This document shows positions 25,695-36,500 of a stretch of 64,000 nucleotides of DNA, one piece after another. Position 1 is the first letter of the stretch. Each line of letters begins with the position of its first letter. This stretch comes from Pseudomonas deceptionensis. Lineage in GTDB: Bacteria; Pseudomonadota; Gammaproteobacteria; Pseudomonadales; Pseudomonadaceae. The notes beneath the pieces were generated by a model that worked only from the letters and a program-made list of their open reading frames with translations, searched no databases and was not told the origin of the DNA. Where the stretch lies: positions 2,315,501-2,379,500 of the forward strand of contig NZ_FNUD01000002.1 in the NCBI RefSeq assembly GCF_900106095.1, written 5' to 3'. The translations under genes were made by a program, and so were the position numbers.

Positions 25695-26090
25695 ATGGAA
25701 AAGTTGAGCAAAACCCAAGAAGAATGGAAGGCCATGCTCGATCCTGAGCAATACAACGTGTGCCGCCTTAAAGGCACCGAACGGCCGTTTTCGGGTAAGT
25801 ACAACGCCACTAAAACGGACGGTGTTTACCACTGTATTTGCTGCAACGAGCCGTTGTTCGACTCAGCGGCCAAGTTCGATTCCGGTTGCGGCTGGCCGAG
25901 CTTTTACCAGCCGATTGGCGACAGTGCGATGATCGAGATCCGTGACGTCAGCCACGGCATGGTGCGTACTGAAGTGGTCTGCGCCAAATGTGATGCGCAT
26001 CTGGGTCATGTGTTCCCCGATGGTCCGCCACCGACCGGGTTGCGCTACTGCATCAACTCGGTGTGCCTGGACCTGGTTCCCCGCGACTGA
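25695..26090 (+). CDS. msrB: Methionine-R-sulfoxide reductase B
   Basis: The protein has 131 residues from ATG 25695. The zinc cysteines C47, C50, C96 and C99 (HCICC and CAKCD) and catalytic C119 in RYCINS are all present, plus [11 protein letters not shown]. It reduces protein-bound methionine R-sulfoxide with thioredoxin. The next gene, a glutathione peroxidase, starts 17 bases later and is probably co-transcribed. Confidence 0.97.
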   Translation: MEKLSKTQEEWKAMLDPEQYNVCRLKGTERPFSGKYNATKTDGVYHCICCNEPLFDSAAKFDSGCGWPSFYQPIGDSAMIEIRDVSHGMVRTEVVCAKCDAHLGHVFPDGPPPTGLRYCINSVCLDLVPRD

Positions 26091-26107
26091 CTTTTTGAGG
26101 CGCCGTC

Positions 26108-26593
26108 ATGAACGACAATCTGTTCGACATACCCTGTACCACGCTTGGCGGTGAGGTAAAAACCCTGGCGGATTTCGGGGGCAAGGCTGTGCTGGTGGTC
26201 AATACTGCCAGCAAGTGCGGCTTTACCCCGCAGTACAAGGGGCTCGAAGCCTTGTGGCAGCAGTACGCGGATCAGGGGCTGGTTATTCTGGGCTTCCCGT
26301 GCAACCAGTTCGGGCAGCAGGAGCCGGGCGATGAAGCGGCCATCTCGCAGTTTTGCGAGTTGAACTTTGGCGTGACCTTCCCGCTGTTCAAGAAGATCGA
26401 CGTCAACGGCAGTCAGGCGCACCCGCTGTTTATCCAGCTCAAGAAACGCGCCCCAGGGTTGCTGGGCTCGCAAGGCATCAAGTGGAACTTCACCAAGTTC
26501 CTGGTCAGTGGCGACGGCAAAAGCGTCAAGCGTTATGCCCCGACCACCAAACCCGAAGCGCTCAAGGCGGACATCCAGGCATTGCTGGTGTGA
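26108..26593 (+). CDS. Glutathione peroxidase family protein (Cys type)
   Basis: The protein has 161 residues. The peroxidatic Cys37 lies in NTASKCGFTPQY. FPCNQFGQQEP and WNFTKFLV supply the Gln and Trp/Asn of the catalytic tetrad. A further Cys (SQFCELNF) is positioned as the resolving residue used by thioredoxin-dependent members. It removes hydroperoxides. Confidence 0.95.
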   Translation: MNDNLFDIPCTTLGGEVKTLADFGGKAVLVVNTASKCGFTPQYKGLEALWQQYADQGLVILGFPCNQFGQQEPGDEAAISQFCELNFGVTFPLFKKIDVNGSQAHPLFIQLKKRAPGLLGSQGIKWNFTKFLVSGDGKSVKRYAPTTKPEALKADIQALLV

Positions 26594-26597
26594 AGGC

Positions 26598-28913
26598 TCA
26601 GGCTTTTGGCGCTACCCAGGTGTCGATCAGGGCGGCTAGCTCTTCGCGCCGGAAGGGTTTGGCCAGGTAGTCGTTCATTCCGGCCGAGCGGCAGCGTTCG
26701 CGCTCTTCGGGCATGGCATTGGCGGTGAGGGCAACGATGGGCAGCTTTGACCAGCGCACACGCTGGCGAATTTGCCGGCTGGCTTCGTAGCCATCCATCA
26801 CCGGCATGTTGCAGTCCATCAACACCAGATCGAAAGTGCTCTGTTCCAGCCGGCTCAGGGCCTCGCCGCCGTGGGCCGCGACGACTACGTCACACCCCAG
26901 CTTGCTCAGCATGCCCTTGGCCACCAGTTGGTTGACCGGGTTGTCTTCGACCAGCAGGATCCGCGCGCGGTGCTGCACCGGTGTGTTGTTGGTCGGAACG
27001 TTCGGGAGCTTGTCTTCATCTTTTTGCAGCAAGTGCTGCAAGGTTTGGTACAGGGCAAGGCGCGACAGAGGCCTGGCCTTTTGCTGCAACGGCGCAAGTG
27101 TATTGACTTGCTCGCCGGGCATGAAGTTGCCATAGGCGGTGACCAGCAAAATCGGCGCGCTGATGGCCGGTCGCAGGCCAAACAGGCACTCGGGGCAGTC
27201 GGTAATCAGTAGCTGTGGATTAGTACCGGCCAATGAGTCGTCCATCGAGTAACGTTTGAACTCCAACCCCCAGAGGGGCAAAAAGCTGCTGAGCATTTCG
27301 TGCAGGCCGCTGCTTGCCGCGCTCACCACAATCACCCTGCCGCTCAGCGGTTTCGGCCGGATAGCCGGGGTGTGAGAGGGCAGGGGCAGTTCGGCGCAGA
27401 ACTGGCTGCCAAAACCGATTTCCGAGCTGATGGTTAACCGGCCTTGCATGACCTCGCACAGGCTGTTGGTCAGCGTCAGCCCCAGGCCGGTGCCGCCAAA
27501 CTGGCGGGTGATGCCGGCGCCGGCCTGGACGAAGGGTCTGAAGATCCTGGCCTGAGCCTCCTGCGCGATACCGATGCCGGTGTCGCAGACCTCGATGCGA
27601 ACCTGATCGTTTTTGGCGCTCAGGCGCACGTCTACCCGGCCGAACCGGGTGAACTTCAAGGCATTGGACAGCAGGTTGCTGACGATCTGGCGCACCCGGG
27701 TAGGGTCACCCAGTACCAGTGCCGGGAAATCGGGATCGATCAGGCACGTCAGCTCCACGCTGGGGGCGGCGTTCTGCGATAACAGGTTGGCGGTGTCTTC
27801 GATCAACGTGCCCAGATCGAACGCAATATGTTCGAGTTCCAATTGTCCGGCATCGAATTTAGACAGGTCGAGAATGTCATTCAGCAGCTCGACCAGAACC
27901 TTGCCCGAGTCATGGGCAATCGACAGTTGCTGGTGCTGTTCGGCATTGAGCGGGCTGTCCAGACACAGCGCCAGCATGCCAAGCAGACCATTGAGCGGGG
28001 TGCGGATTTCGTGGCTCATGTTGGCCAGGAACGCAGACCGTGCCTGGGCCATTTCCAGTGCAGTGCTGCGCGCGGCTTCGAGTTCTTCATTGGAATGGCG
28101 CAGTTGATCGTTGGTGGCCTCCAGCTCCCGGGTGCGCTCCGAGACCATGGTTTCCAGCTGCGCCAGATACTCGGTCAGGCGGTTTTCGGCGCGGCGCCGA
28201 TGCTCGATTTCGCGCGCCATGGCTTCGAACTGCTGATTGGCAGCGTTGACCAGTACACCAATTTCATCATCTTCATGGCCGGGAGGGCAGTGCACCTTCG
28301 ATTGCTCGGGGTCCCCCGGCTTGCTGTTGCTGATTTCGCGAATGACCCGCACCAGGGGCTGGGTCAACATCACGTAAAACAGCCCCAGGAGGATAAACGT
28401 CAGGATAATGCTGCGCACAAACCCGCTGATCAGCGTTACTTCCGCTCGGTGCAAAAACCGGCTGCCAAAAGGATAGGTGTCTACATCAAGGTGCAACTCG
28501 CCCATGCTGCGCTCAGGCATGTGCTCGAAATACAGTCTGTCGTCAAACGAGCGGCTGGAGCCGAACAGAAAGTCGCTCAGTGCCCGATAGCGCCCGCTTT
28601 CAGGTTGATCCTGCACCGATGCGAGGACCAGATTGTCGCTGTCGGTGAGTTTTGCGCCCGTGATCGCAGGTGAGCGCACGAGGCCTGACAACAGTTCTTG
28701 GGCCAGTTCGGAGTCAAGGTTGTAGGCAATGCGTGAGGCCGGGCTGTGACTGATCTCAAGCAGCGACTGGATTTCGCGATTGATGGCTGCGGTTTCGCTG
28801 GCATAATCGATGCCAATTTGCAGCAGGCTCAGCATGGCCCCGAGAACCAGGCCGACCATTACTGTCAGCTTGGCTTGTTTGAAAGACAGGCGATGGGTGA
28901 GTTTTGTGTCCAT
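26598..28913 (-). CDS. Hybrid sensor histidine kinase
   Basis: The protein has 771 residues from ATG 28913; the frame opens to 28985, and no strong ribosome-binding site separates the two. Order: membrane helix (about 13-35), periplasmic domain (about 40-160), second helix (about 163-185), HAMP-like region, coiled coil (about 235-290), HisKA with H301 in FLANMSHEIRTPLNG, HATPase with GDPTRVRQIVSNLLSNALKF and GGTGLGLTL, a degenerate middle receiver-like part, and a true receiver with VEDNPVNQ and D700 in DLVLMDCNMPVMDG. No HPt domain is present, so phosphate must pass to an outside partner. The partner is not in the window as an obvious neighbour. Confidence 0.9.
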   Translation of the reverse strand: MDTKLTHRLSFKQAKLTVMVGLVLGAMLSLLQIGIDYASETAAINREIQSLLEISHSPASRIAYNLDSELAQELLSGLVRSPAITGAKLTDSDNLVLASVQDQPESGRYRALSDFLFGSSRSFDDRLYFEHMPERSMGELHLDVDTYPFGSRFLHRAEVTLISGFVRSIILTFILLGLFYVMLTQPLVRVIREISNSKPGDPEQSKVHCPPGHEDDEIGVLVNAANQQFEAMAREIEHRRRAENRLTEYLAQLETMVSERTRELEATNDQLRHSNEELEAARSTALEMAQARSAFLANMSHEIRTPLNGLLGMLALCLDSPLNAEQHQQLSIAHDSGKVLVELLNDILDLSKFDAGQLELEHIAFDLGTLIEDTANLLSQNAAPSVELTCLIDPDFPALVLGDPTRVRQIVSNLLSNALKFTRFGRVDVRLSAKNDQVRIEVCDTGIGIAQEAQARIFRPFVQAGAGITRQFGGTGLGLTLTNSLCEVMQGRLTISSEIGFGSQFCAELPLPSHTPAIRPKPLSGRVIVVSAASSGLHEMLSSFLPLWGLEFKRYSMDDSLAGTNPQLLITDCPECLFGLRPAISAPILLVTAYGNFMPGEQVNTLAPLQQKARPLSRLALYQTLQHLLQKDEDKLPNVPTNNTPVQHRARILLVEDNPVNQLVAKGMLSKLGCDVVVAAHGGEALSRLEQSTFDLVLMDCNMPVMDGYEASRQIRQRVRWSKLPIVALTANAMPEERERCRSAGMNDYLAKPFRREELAALIDTWVAPKA

Positions 28914-29089
28914 GGGGTGTTGCACCTGTTTCCATTTCCTTACGGCGTGCAAGAGTAGTCGATTAGCGGGTTTACCGGCAGGCATAACTGCGGTATTTGC
29001 GGCTAATGCGAGTGAGTCATATCGCGGATGGGTGTTGAATACCTGTCATGGCAATACGCCATCATTATGTATCAGTCCGAGGACATGTT

Positions 29090-29983
29090 GTGGATTCTAA
29101 ACTGGATGCCTTTCTAGAGCGGGCCGAAGCGGTCCTTGCACGTCTTGAACCCTTGTTGCCGGCGCCACGCCAGTCGATCGAGTGGAACGATTGCCTGGCA
29201 GCCCGATGGCAGCGTGAAGGTCGCTCGGGTTATTTGATGCCGCTGGAGGTCAGCCTTGAGATGCGCCTTTCGGACCTGATCGGCGTCGATACCCAGCGTG
29301 ACCAGCTGGCCCGCAACACCAAGCAGTTTCTCGACGGTTTGCCGGCCAACCATGCCTTGCTCTGGGGATCACGGGGTACGGGCAAGTCTTCTATCATTCG
29401 GGCCCTGCTTGCGGAGTACGCGTCGGCTGGCCTGCGCCTGATTGAAATCGAGCGTGACCACCTGGCCGACCTGCCGCGTGTGGTGGAGCAGTTGCAGGGC
29501 TTGCCTCAGCGCTTTGTGCTGTTTTGCGATGACTTGTCCTTCGAGGCCGGAGAGAGTGATTACCGGGTGCTGAAAAGTGTGCTTGATGGCTCGCTGGAGC
29601 AAGCGCCGGATAACGTTTTGCTCTACGCCACATCGAACCGCCGGCACCTGGTACCTGAAAAGGAAAGCGACAACGAAAACTGGAAGAACGTTGACGGTGA
29701 GCTTCATCCCAACGAGGCGGTGGAAGACAAGATCGCCTTGTCGGATCGCTTCGGCCTGTGGCTGTCGTTCTATCCGTTTACCCAGGAACACTTCCTGAGC
29801 GTGGTCGAGCACTGGATCGACGTTCTGGCCGGCAAAGCCGGTTTGCAGTGGCAGCGTGACGAAGCGCTGGATATTCTTGCCGTGCGCTGGGCGACCGGGC
29901 GTGGCAACCGCAACGGCCGTTGCGCCTATCAGTTCGCGCGTTATTGGGTGGGTTTGAAATTGTTGGAGCAAGCGAATGATTGA
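29090..29983 (+). CDS. DUF815-family ATPase
   Basis: The protein has 297 residues from GTG 29090. I chose this start because GAGGA lies 7 bases upstream, while ATG 29048 (14 codons earlier) has no site; the ATG remains possible. Walker A is GSRGTGKSS, Walker B is FVLFCDDLSFE, and ATSNRRHL fits the sensor 1 region of AAA+ proteins. The DUF815 function is unknown. It overlaps the following gene by 8 bases. Confidence 0.85.
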   Translation: MDSKLDAFLERAEAVLARLEPLLPAPRQSIEWNDCLAARWQREGRSGYLMPLEVSLEMRLSDLIGVDTQRDQLARNTKQFLDGLPANHALLWGSRGTGKSSIIRALLAEYASAGLRLIEIERDHLADLPRVVEQLQGLPQRFVLFCDDLSFEAGESDYRVLKSVLDGSLEQAPDNVLLYATSNRRHLVPEKESDNENWKNVDGELHPNEAVEDKIALSDRFGLWLSFYPFTQEHFLSVVEHWIDVLAGKAGLQWQRDEALDILAVRWATGRGNRNGRCAYQFARYWVGLKLLEQAND

Positions 29984-30458
29984 TTTGAACGCCGCGGGTG
30001 CAGGCCTGGATGGCTATACCCTGTTGCAGGCTCAACTGGAGTCGTTGTTGGCCGATGAGCGGGACTTTATTGCCAATGCCGCGCAATTTTCGGCTTTTTT
30101 GTACCACCAGCTGGACGATCTGAACTGGGCAGGGTTTTACCTGAACCGCAATGAAGAGCTGGTGCTGGGGCCGTTCCAGGGGCAGATTGCCTGTGTGCGT
30201 ATTCCTTTCGGGCGTGGCGTATGCGGGGCTGCGGCGGCGAGCCAGCAAACACAGCGGGTTGAGGATGTGCACGCGTTTGCCGGACATATCGCTTGTGATA
30301 GCGCCTCTAACAGTGAACTGGTCGTTCCGCTGCTCAAGGACGGCCGCCTGATTGGCGTGCTGGACCTGGACAGCCCGAGCATCGGACGGTTTACCGAGCA
30401 GGACCAGCAGGGCGTTGAAGCACTGGCGGCTATTTTCCTGCGCCTGAGCGACTGCTAA
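29976..30458 (+). CDS. msrC: Free methionine-R-sulfoxide reductase (GAF domain)
   Basis: The protein has 160 residues and is a single GAF domain. Three cysteines C73, C83 and C107 have the same 10 and 24 residue spacing as C84, C94 and C118 of the E. coli enzyme fRMsr, which reduces free methionine R-sulfoxide. It begins inside the DUF815 gene, and its stop overlaps the stop of the convergent HD-GYP gene. Confidence 0.9.
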   Translation: MIDLNAAGAGLDGYTLLQAQLESLLADERDFIANAAQFSAFLYHQLDDLNWAGFYLNRNEELVLGPFQGQIACVRIPFGRGVCGAAAASQQTQRVEDVHAFAGHIACDSASNSELVVPLLKDGRLIGVLDLDSPSIGRFTEQDQQGVEALAAIFLRLSDC

Positions 30459-33412
30459 CCCCCCGTGAGCCCGGCTTTGCGCATGAGCGCATCGATGTCG
30501 ACCGAATCGATTTGTTGAGGGTCGAGAAACTGCCGGGCGTACTGCATGAATACCTGTTCGTGCATAAACAGCGCGAACAGTTGCGGATCAATATGAGCAT
30601 CGTTGCACATGGCGGCCATGATGCTCAGCGCCTCGCTTAACGTTTTGCTGCGTTTGTAGGGGCGATCTGAGGCGGTCAATGCCTCGAAAATATCTGCAAT
30701 CGCCATCATCCTGGCCTCCAGGCTCATCTCCTCACGCTTCAGGCGTTTTGGATAACCGCTGCCGTCCATTTTTTCGTGATGGCCACCTGCAATTTCGGCA
30801 ATGTTGCTCAGGTAGCCGGGCAGGGGCAGGCTGTTGAGCATCAGGATGGTCTGAACGATGTGGTTGTTGATGATGTAGCGTTCTTCGTTGGTCAAAGTGC
30901 CGCGCCTGATACTCAGGTTGTGGAGTTCTCCGCGGTTGAATTTGTAGTGCGGCACATCGAGTTTGAAGCCCCAGGGGTTGTCAGGGGCAATCACGTCGGA
31001 TTCGGCTCGGGCAAACAGGTGTTCGGGTTTGTCAGCCAGTAGTTGTTCGGTCACCGGTAATGCTTGCAGCTCGCGGGTGGACTGGCGGTTGTTTTCCTCC
31101 CAGGACACGCCCAGGCGATCGTCCAGTGTCCGGTTCCATGTGCGCCTGGATATTGTGTTCAAACGCTCCAGGTTTGCCTCCTCCATGGCCTCGCCCCCCA
31201 GATTGCACCGGGCGACAAAGGCAAAATCGTCATCCAGCGCAGACAGGCAGGCATCGCGTATTAGCGTCAGTTGCTGATCGTCGCCGCCCATGGCACACGC
31301 TTGCCAGTAGTTAATCCAGGTATCGCGTTTGAGCACTTCAAAACGGGTGCGGATTTCGTGAATACGGTCGTACAGGGTTTCCAGTTTGGTGGCCTTGTCG
31401 ACCACATACTCAGGTGTCGTGACCTTGCCGCAGTCATGTAGCCAGGCGGCAATGCGCAGGGCTTCCCATTGCTCATCCGAGGGGCTGTACTGCTCGAACG
31501 GCGGCTTTTGGCTGGCTGCAGCCGCTTTGGCCAGCATCAGCGTGAGGATCGGAACGCGCTGGCAATGGTTGGCGGTATAGGGGCTTTTGGCGTCGATAGC
31601 GCCCGCCATCAGTTCGATCAACGCATCCAGCAACTGCTTTTGACGGGCTTGCAGGCGCTGGCTTTCAATCGCCACTGCCGCCGTGCCGGACACAGCCTGG
31701 ATAAAGGCCACCCGTTCGGCTCGCAAGTGATCCTTGTCGGCGCTGGAGCCGCTGTCGTTCAGCACCAGCGCCAGAATGCCCACAGTCTCGCCATGGCGGT
31801 TGTGCAGGCGGATACCGATCAGATGGATGTTCTGGCTGCCCAGTTCACGCATCACGGGCTGCAAGCCCCCGGCCTGCTCAAAGTCGAGGGTGCATGCAAC
31901 ACTGTCCTTGCCTTCGCACAATTCGCGCAGCCATGGCGGGGTCTGGCTATCGCCAGGGTCCACTTCAGACTGTGGCAGGGCCGTCAGGTCCTGGGGCTGG
32001 TCATTGATGATCAACCCCTTTAATTCCAGCAGCGTGCTTTCGTTTTTGGTGAGGTAAATCAGACCGGCCTGTGCTTGGGCAATTTTGAGGGTCTCAAACA
32101 GGACTGACTGCAGCAAAGGTTCAAACCGGGTATGGGCCGAGAGGCTGGAAGTGATTTCAAAAAAACTGGCGAGGGTTTCTTTCATGCGGCCCATGGACCC
32201 CGCCAACTGGTCGATTTCGAGCACCGGCGAGTGCTGTCTGAGCGGGTAGTTGAAATCGAAACGTCGAATGGCATCGGCTTCCTGCACCAGTGCCTGCAAG
32301 GGCCTGACCAGCAATCGGGATGTTACCCAGCCCAGGGGCAGGCAGAGCAGCAGGGCGACCAGGGTCACCAGCGCTCCCAGCCAGCGCAAATGGTAGGCAT
32401 CTGCCAGCAGTTCGTCTTCCGGGATCATCATGGCCAATTGCAAGCCATTGGAACCGCTGTCGTTCACCCTGAAGCGTGTAACGATCCATTGACGCTGGCC
32501 GTCGTCCAGACGCTGTTGAGCATCTCCCCCCTGACTCATCAGGGTGCTCAGGGCCGGGCTTAACTCAGAGACTTTGGGGAGCTGCTTGGGATCCTGGGCG
32601 TTCAATAATTTGCTTGAGTCCGGATAAGCGATTGCCCGGCCATCATCTCCAAACAAGACGATTTGTGTACCGGGCGTTACCTGATGCCGGGCAAGGGTGC
32701 TGGACAGCTCGGAAAGGGTGACATCCGCTCCAATGACTGTTTTGGCCGTGCTGCGTTTGGACAAGGTTGTGCCGACCTCCCGGGTGGTGAAAAAAAGGTA
32801 AGGGGGAGTGGTCAGCTGATCGGTGCTGGTGTGCTCGGGGATAAACCAGCTGCGGATGCGGGGGTCATACACTTCATTGGTAATGGCTCGCTGCTCCAGC
32901 ACTGCCATGGATGCATCCAGATACTGTTTTTTTGATTCCGCTGCGCCGGGGTGTGCCGAACGATTTATTGTCCAGACTTCGTAGCTCGCCTGAGGCGGGG
33001 CTTTCAACCGGAGCCTGTCGGCCTCATTGCGCAAAGGCCTGACAAGGAAAAAATTACCGGCGTCATCTCCAAGGTACAACGCTGCCAGCGTGTGGTTGTC
33101 CTCGAGTGTTTGTAAGAAGGGTTGTAGTAACCCCGTTCGAAGCTCGACCTGGTCCGTGATTGCTGCGGGGTTGAGGGCCAGCAGATTCAGGGCATGTCGA
33201 ATGGGCTGGTAGGTATTGAGCAGATCCTGCTGTACGTCATGTTCTATGGGGCTGAACAGTTTCTGGCTGCTGCTGAGAATGATCAGGGTCGTTTGCTGGT
33301 AGTTGAATACGCCCAGCACGATGCCTAGCAGGAGCAACAAAAATGTGAACATCGCACTGATGTGGACATGCAGAGGAAACGGGTGACTATGGGAGTGCGC
33401 AGTATTGCGCAT
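30455..33412 (-). CDS. Cache-HAMP-GAF-HD-GYP signalling protein
   Basis: The protein has 985 residues from ATG 33412, with GGAGA 8 bases upstream; longer in-frame starts lack one. Order: helix (about 16-38), periplasmic Cache-like sensor (to about 310), second helix (LVTLVALLLCLPLGWV), HAMP, GAF-like part (about 420-580), then HD-GYP. The HD motif is LHDCGK (from about residue 658) and the GYP motif is HHEKMDGSGYP (from about 878). Active HD-GYP proteins hydrolyse cyclic di-GMP, and both motifs are intact. The spacing of about 219 residues is far above the usual 60 or so, owing to an insertion between DKATKLE and LTNEER. Confidence 0.9.
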   Translation of the reverse strand: MRNTAHSHSHPFPLHVHISAMFTFLLLLLGIVLGVFNYQQTTLIILSSSQKLFSPIEHDVQQDLLNTYQPIRHALNLLALNPAAITDQVELRTGLLQPFLQTLEDNHTLAALYLGDDAGNFFLVRPLRNEADRLRLKAPPQASYEVWTINRSAHPGAAESKKQYLDASMAVLEQRAITNEVYDPRIRSWFIPEHTSTDQLTTPPYLFFTTREVGTTLSKRSTAKTVIGADVTLSELSSTLARHQVTPGTQIVLFGDDGRAIAYPDSSKLLNAQDPKQLPKVSELSPALSTLMSQGGDAQQRLDDGQRQWIVTRFRVNDSGSNGLQLAMMIPEDELLADAYHLRWLGALVTLVALLLCLPLGWVTSRLLVRPLQALVQEADAIRRFDFNYPLRQHSPVLEIDQLAGSMGRMKETLASFFEITSSLSAHTRFEPLLQSVLFETLKIAQAQAGLIYLTKNESTLLELKGLIINDQPQDLTALPQSEVDPGDSQTPPWLRELCEGKDSVACTLDFEQAGGLQPVMRELGSQNIHLIGIRLHNRHGETVGILALVLNDSGSSADKDHLRAERVAFIQAVSGTAAVAIESQRLQARQKQLLDALIELMAGAIDAKSPYTANHCQRVPILTLMLAKAAAASQKPPFEQYSPSDEQWEALRIAAWLHDCGKVTTPEYVVDKATKLETLYDRIHEIRTRFEVLKRDTWINYWQACAMGGDDQQLTLIRDACLSALDDDFAFVARCNLGGEAMEEANLERLNTISRRTWNRTLDDRLGVSWEENNRQSTRELQALPVTEQLLADKPEHLFARAESDVIAPDNPWGFKLDVPHYKFNRGELHNLSIRRGTLTNEERYIINNHIVQTILMLNSLPLPGYLSNIAEIAGGHHEKMDGSGYPKRLKREEMSLEARMMAIADIFEALTASDRPYKRSKTLSEALSIMAAMCNDAHIDPQLFALFMHEQVFMQYARQFLDPQQIDSVDIDALMRKAGLTGG

Positions 33413-33509
33413 GAGCAGTTTCTCCGCAGATAACAGCGTGCTGGTGCCTGTAAGCATAGTAAATCCGGGCCAACTTGCTCTTTGGTCGGCCCGGGGGGGG
33501 ACCTGCGGT

Positions 33510-36500
33510 TCAGCCGTTGTACGCCAGTTCTTCCAGCTGTTGGGCCAATGCCTGTTCAAGGGTTTGCATGGCCGCCTGAACCTCATTGCGAGCCACTGCG
33601 AGATTTGAAAGAGTGGCTTGCTCCAGCGTTTCACAGTGCTTGATCAGGCTATGGGCTCCCACAATGCGGGCGGCGCCCTTGATCCGGTGCGCAATGTCGA
33701 TAAACCCTTGCACCCCCCCGTCGGCCGGCAGCTCGAGCAGTGCCTTGAGGTCCTGCTGGTTGCTGCGCAACAGTTCCTGCAGCAACAGTTTTGTCCGCGC
33801 GGTATCGCGCCCTGAAAGCGAGTAAAGGCATTCGACGTTGAACACTTGGGGGACGGTATGGAGCGACTCCAGCGTGGTCAGGCGCTGACTGAGCAGGGTC
33901 AGGCTAATGGGCTTGAACAGGCAGTCATCCATGCCGGCCTCGTGGCAGCGCTGGCGTTCTTCAGGTTGGGCATTGGCTGTGAACCCCAGCACCGTACAAG
34001 GGCGTAGATGTGACGCCTTCTCATGGTCGCGTATGGCCCGGGTCAGGTCATAGCCGTTCATGACAGGCATGTTGCAGTCTGCAATGACCAGGTCGAATGC
34101 GCCTTCTTTCCAGGTTTTCAAGCCTTCGGCACCGTTATGTTCGGTGGTAAACCTATGCCCTAAAAACCCCAGTTGCTGGCACATCAGCAGGCGGTTGGCG
34201 GGATGGTCGTCCACCACCAGCACGTTGAGCTGGCGGGCAGCGGGGTTGATTGCAGGCTCCTGGGTGGCGACGGCCTGACAAGGTGGCAGGGTTGGCATCT
34301 TGAGTGTTATTCGAACGAGAGTCCCCACGTTTGGCTGACTGCTGAGTTCAAGCGTGCCGCCCATCATTTCACACAGGCTCCGGCAGATCACCAGCCCCAG
34401 CCCCGCGCCACTGAGGGCTAGCTGACCGCTGTTTTCCGCTTGGGCAAAAGGTTCGAACAGGCGTGCCTGGTCGCGTTGGCTGATGCCGATGCCGGTGTCT
34501 TTAACGCTCAACTGCAGCTCAATCTGATCGGGGGTGCCGGTCGGCCGTAGGTCCAGTTCCAGCGTCACTTGCCCGCGTTTGGTGAACTTGATTGCATTAC
34601 TGATCAGGTTGGTCACGATTTGCTTGAAACGAAGCGGGTCTATCAGTACGTCTGGGGCTCTGCTTTCAGGTTTGAAGATCAGTGATAAAGTCAGTTTTTT
34701 TTGCCGGGCCAGGCCATCAAAAACCCGGATTACTGAATTGGCCAGGTTGCGCAGGTTGACCCGTTCGGGGCACAGGTTAAGGCGGCCGGATTCGATGCGG
34801 GCGATATCGAGAATATCGCCGATCAGCTCCAGAAGATCTTTGGCCGAGTTGTAGGCGACTTCAATGGAAGGCCGGTCAAGATGCCCTTGGTCGGCACGCT
34901 TTAAGGTGAGTTCGAGCAAGCCGATCACGGCGTTCATTGGCGTGCGGATTTCATGGCTCATGGTCGCCAAGAAGGTGCTTTTGGCACGATTGGCTTCATC
35001 TGCCAGTTCTTTGGCTGCGCGCAGTTCATCCAGGAGCTGGCGGCGCTCACTGATATCAATCCATCCTCCGATAATGCCCTGTACTTCACCCAGCGAATCC
35101 CGGTAGGGAAGAATCCAGTGGTAGATGGTGAGCGTTTTGTCGCCGATATTCAGTGGGCGATCAACGATAAGCGGTATGCCTTCGCGCATGACACGCACGT
35201 AGTCGGCCTGATAATCATGGGCTTCACACTCATTGTTCAAAAGGCTGCAGGTTTGCATCACTGTTTTGCCTATGATCTCTTCGCGCCTGGCCGAAAAAGC
35301 TTCGAGGTAGCTGTTATTGCAGGTTTTGAGAATGCCTTCCCGGTCTCTTACATAAATGGGATGGGGCGAACCATCGACCAGCGCCCGCATGAACTCGAGC
35401 TGGTCGTTGAGTGCCCGTTCAGCCAGCTTGCGCTGGCGGATCTGACGCCGCATATAGGCATTCCACACCAGTGAGAGCAGCAGTAAAAGGCTGGTGCCAA
35501 TGATGACCTGGTAAATCAGGCGGTGATAGTTGCGCCAGTAACTGTCAGAGGCAGGGATGTAGCCACGCCAGCGACTGTTGATGATGCCCAGTTCGTCAGG
35601 GGCAATGCTCAACAGGGCCTTGTTGAGGATGGAGCTCAGTTCGGTGGCATCACGTGCCGTGGCGAGCGAAAACGTTGCAGGCTGGGCGCCAATGGTGGCG
35701 CTGATCTGCAAGCGGTCCTGGAACAGGTGAGAGTTCAGCATGTAATTGGCAATGACCAGGGTATTGACCGCGCCTTGCACTTTGCCATTGGCCAACAGCT
35801 CTGTGGCGCTAAAGATATCCTCGGTTTCGACCAGTTGTATCTGTGGGTATTCAGTGCGCAGGTATTCGGTCAGGGGGCTGCCCTGTACCAGGGCCAGCTT
35901 TTTACCGGCCAGTTGTTCAAGACGTTGGGGGGGTTCCGGGCCTTTTGCTGTGAGCAGGACAGATGAGTTCACGAGATAAGGACGGCTGAAGTTAAGGGTT
36001 TCTTCCCGGGAAGCAGACGGACTGATGGCGGCTATGATGTCGGTTTCGTGTTTATCGATCATCTGGATCATGGTTTTGAGGCTATGGGCGCGCTGTATCT
36101 CGAAACGCAGCCCCGTCCGCAGGCGAACCATCTCCAGCAGGTCGGCAGTTATGCCCCTGAAATTGCCGTTGGCGTTAAAGAACGTCAGTGGTGCCATGAC
36201 CTCGTTGACCGCTACCTTGACCACTGGGTGCTGGGCCAGCCAGTGTTTTTCACGCTCGGTAAGTTGAAGTTTTTGATCGGACAGCAGAATGTCACTGCCT
36301 GCGCTCCAGCGTTTGGCAATGTTCTCTTGCTCACCATAGGGTACGGCGTTGAGTGTGGTGTTGATAATCTTGAGCAGTTGCACGTTGTCACGGCGTACGG
36401 CAAAACTGAAACCATTGGCTTCGTGTTTGCTGAAATTGGCCATTTTGATGTTTTTCAGATAGCCCTTGTTGATCATGTAATGGGTTGACAGGGTGTCCCC

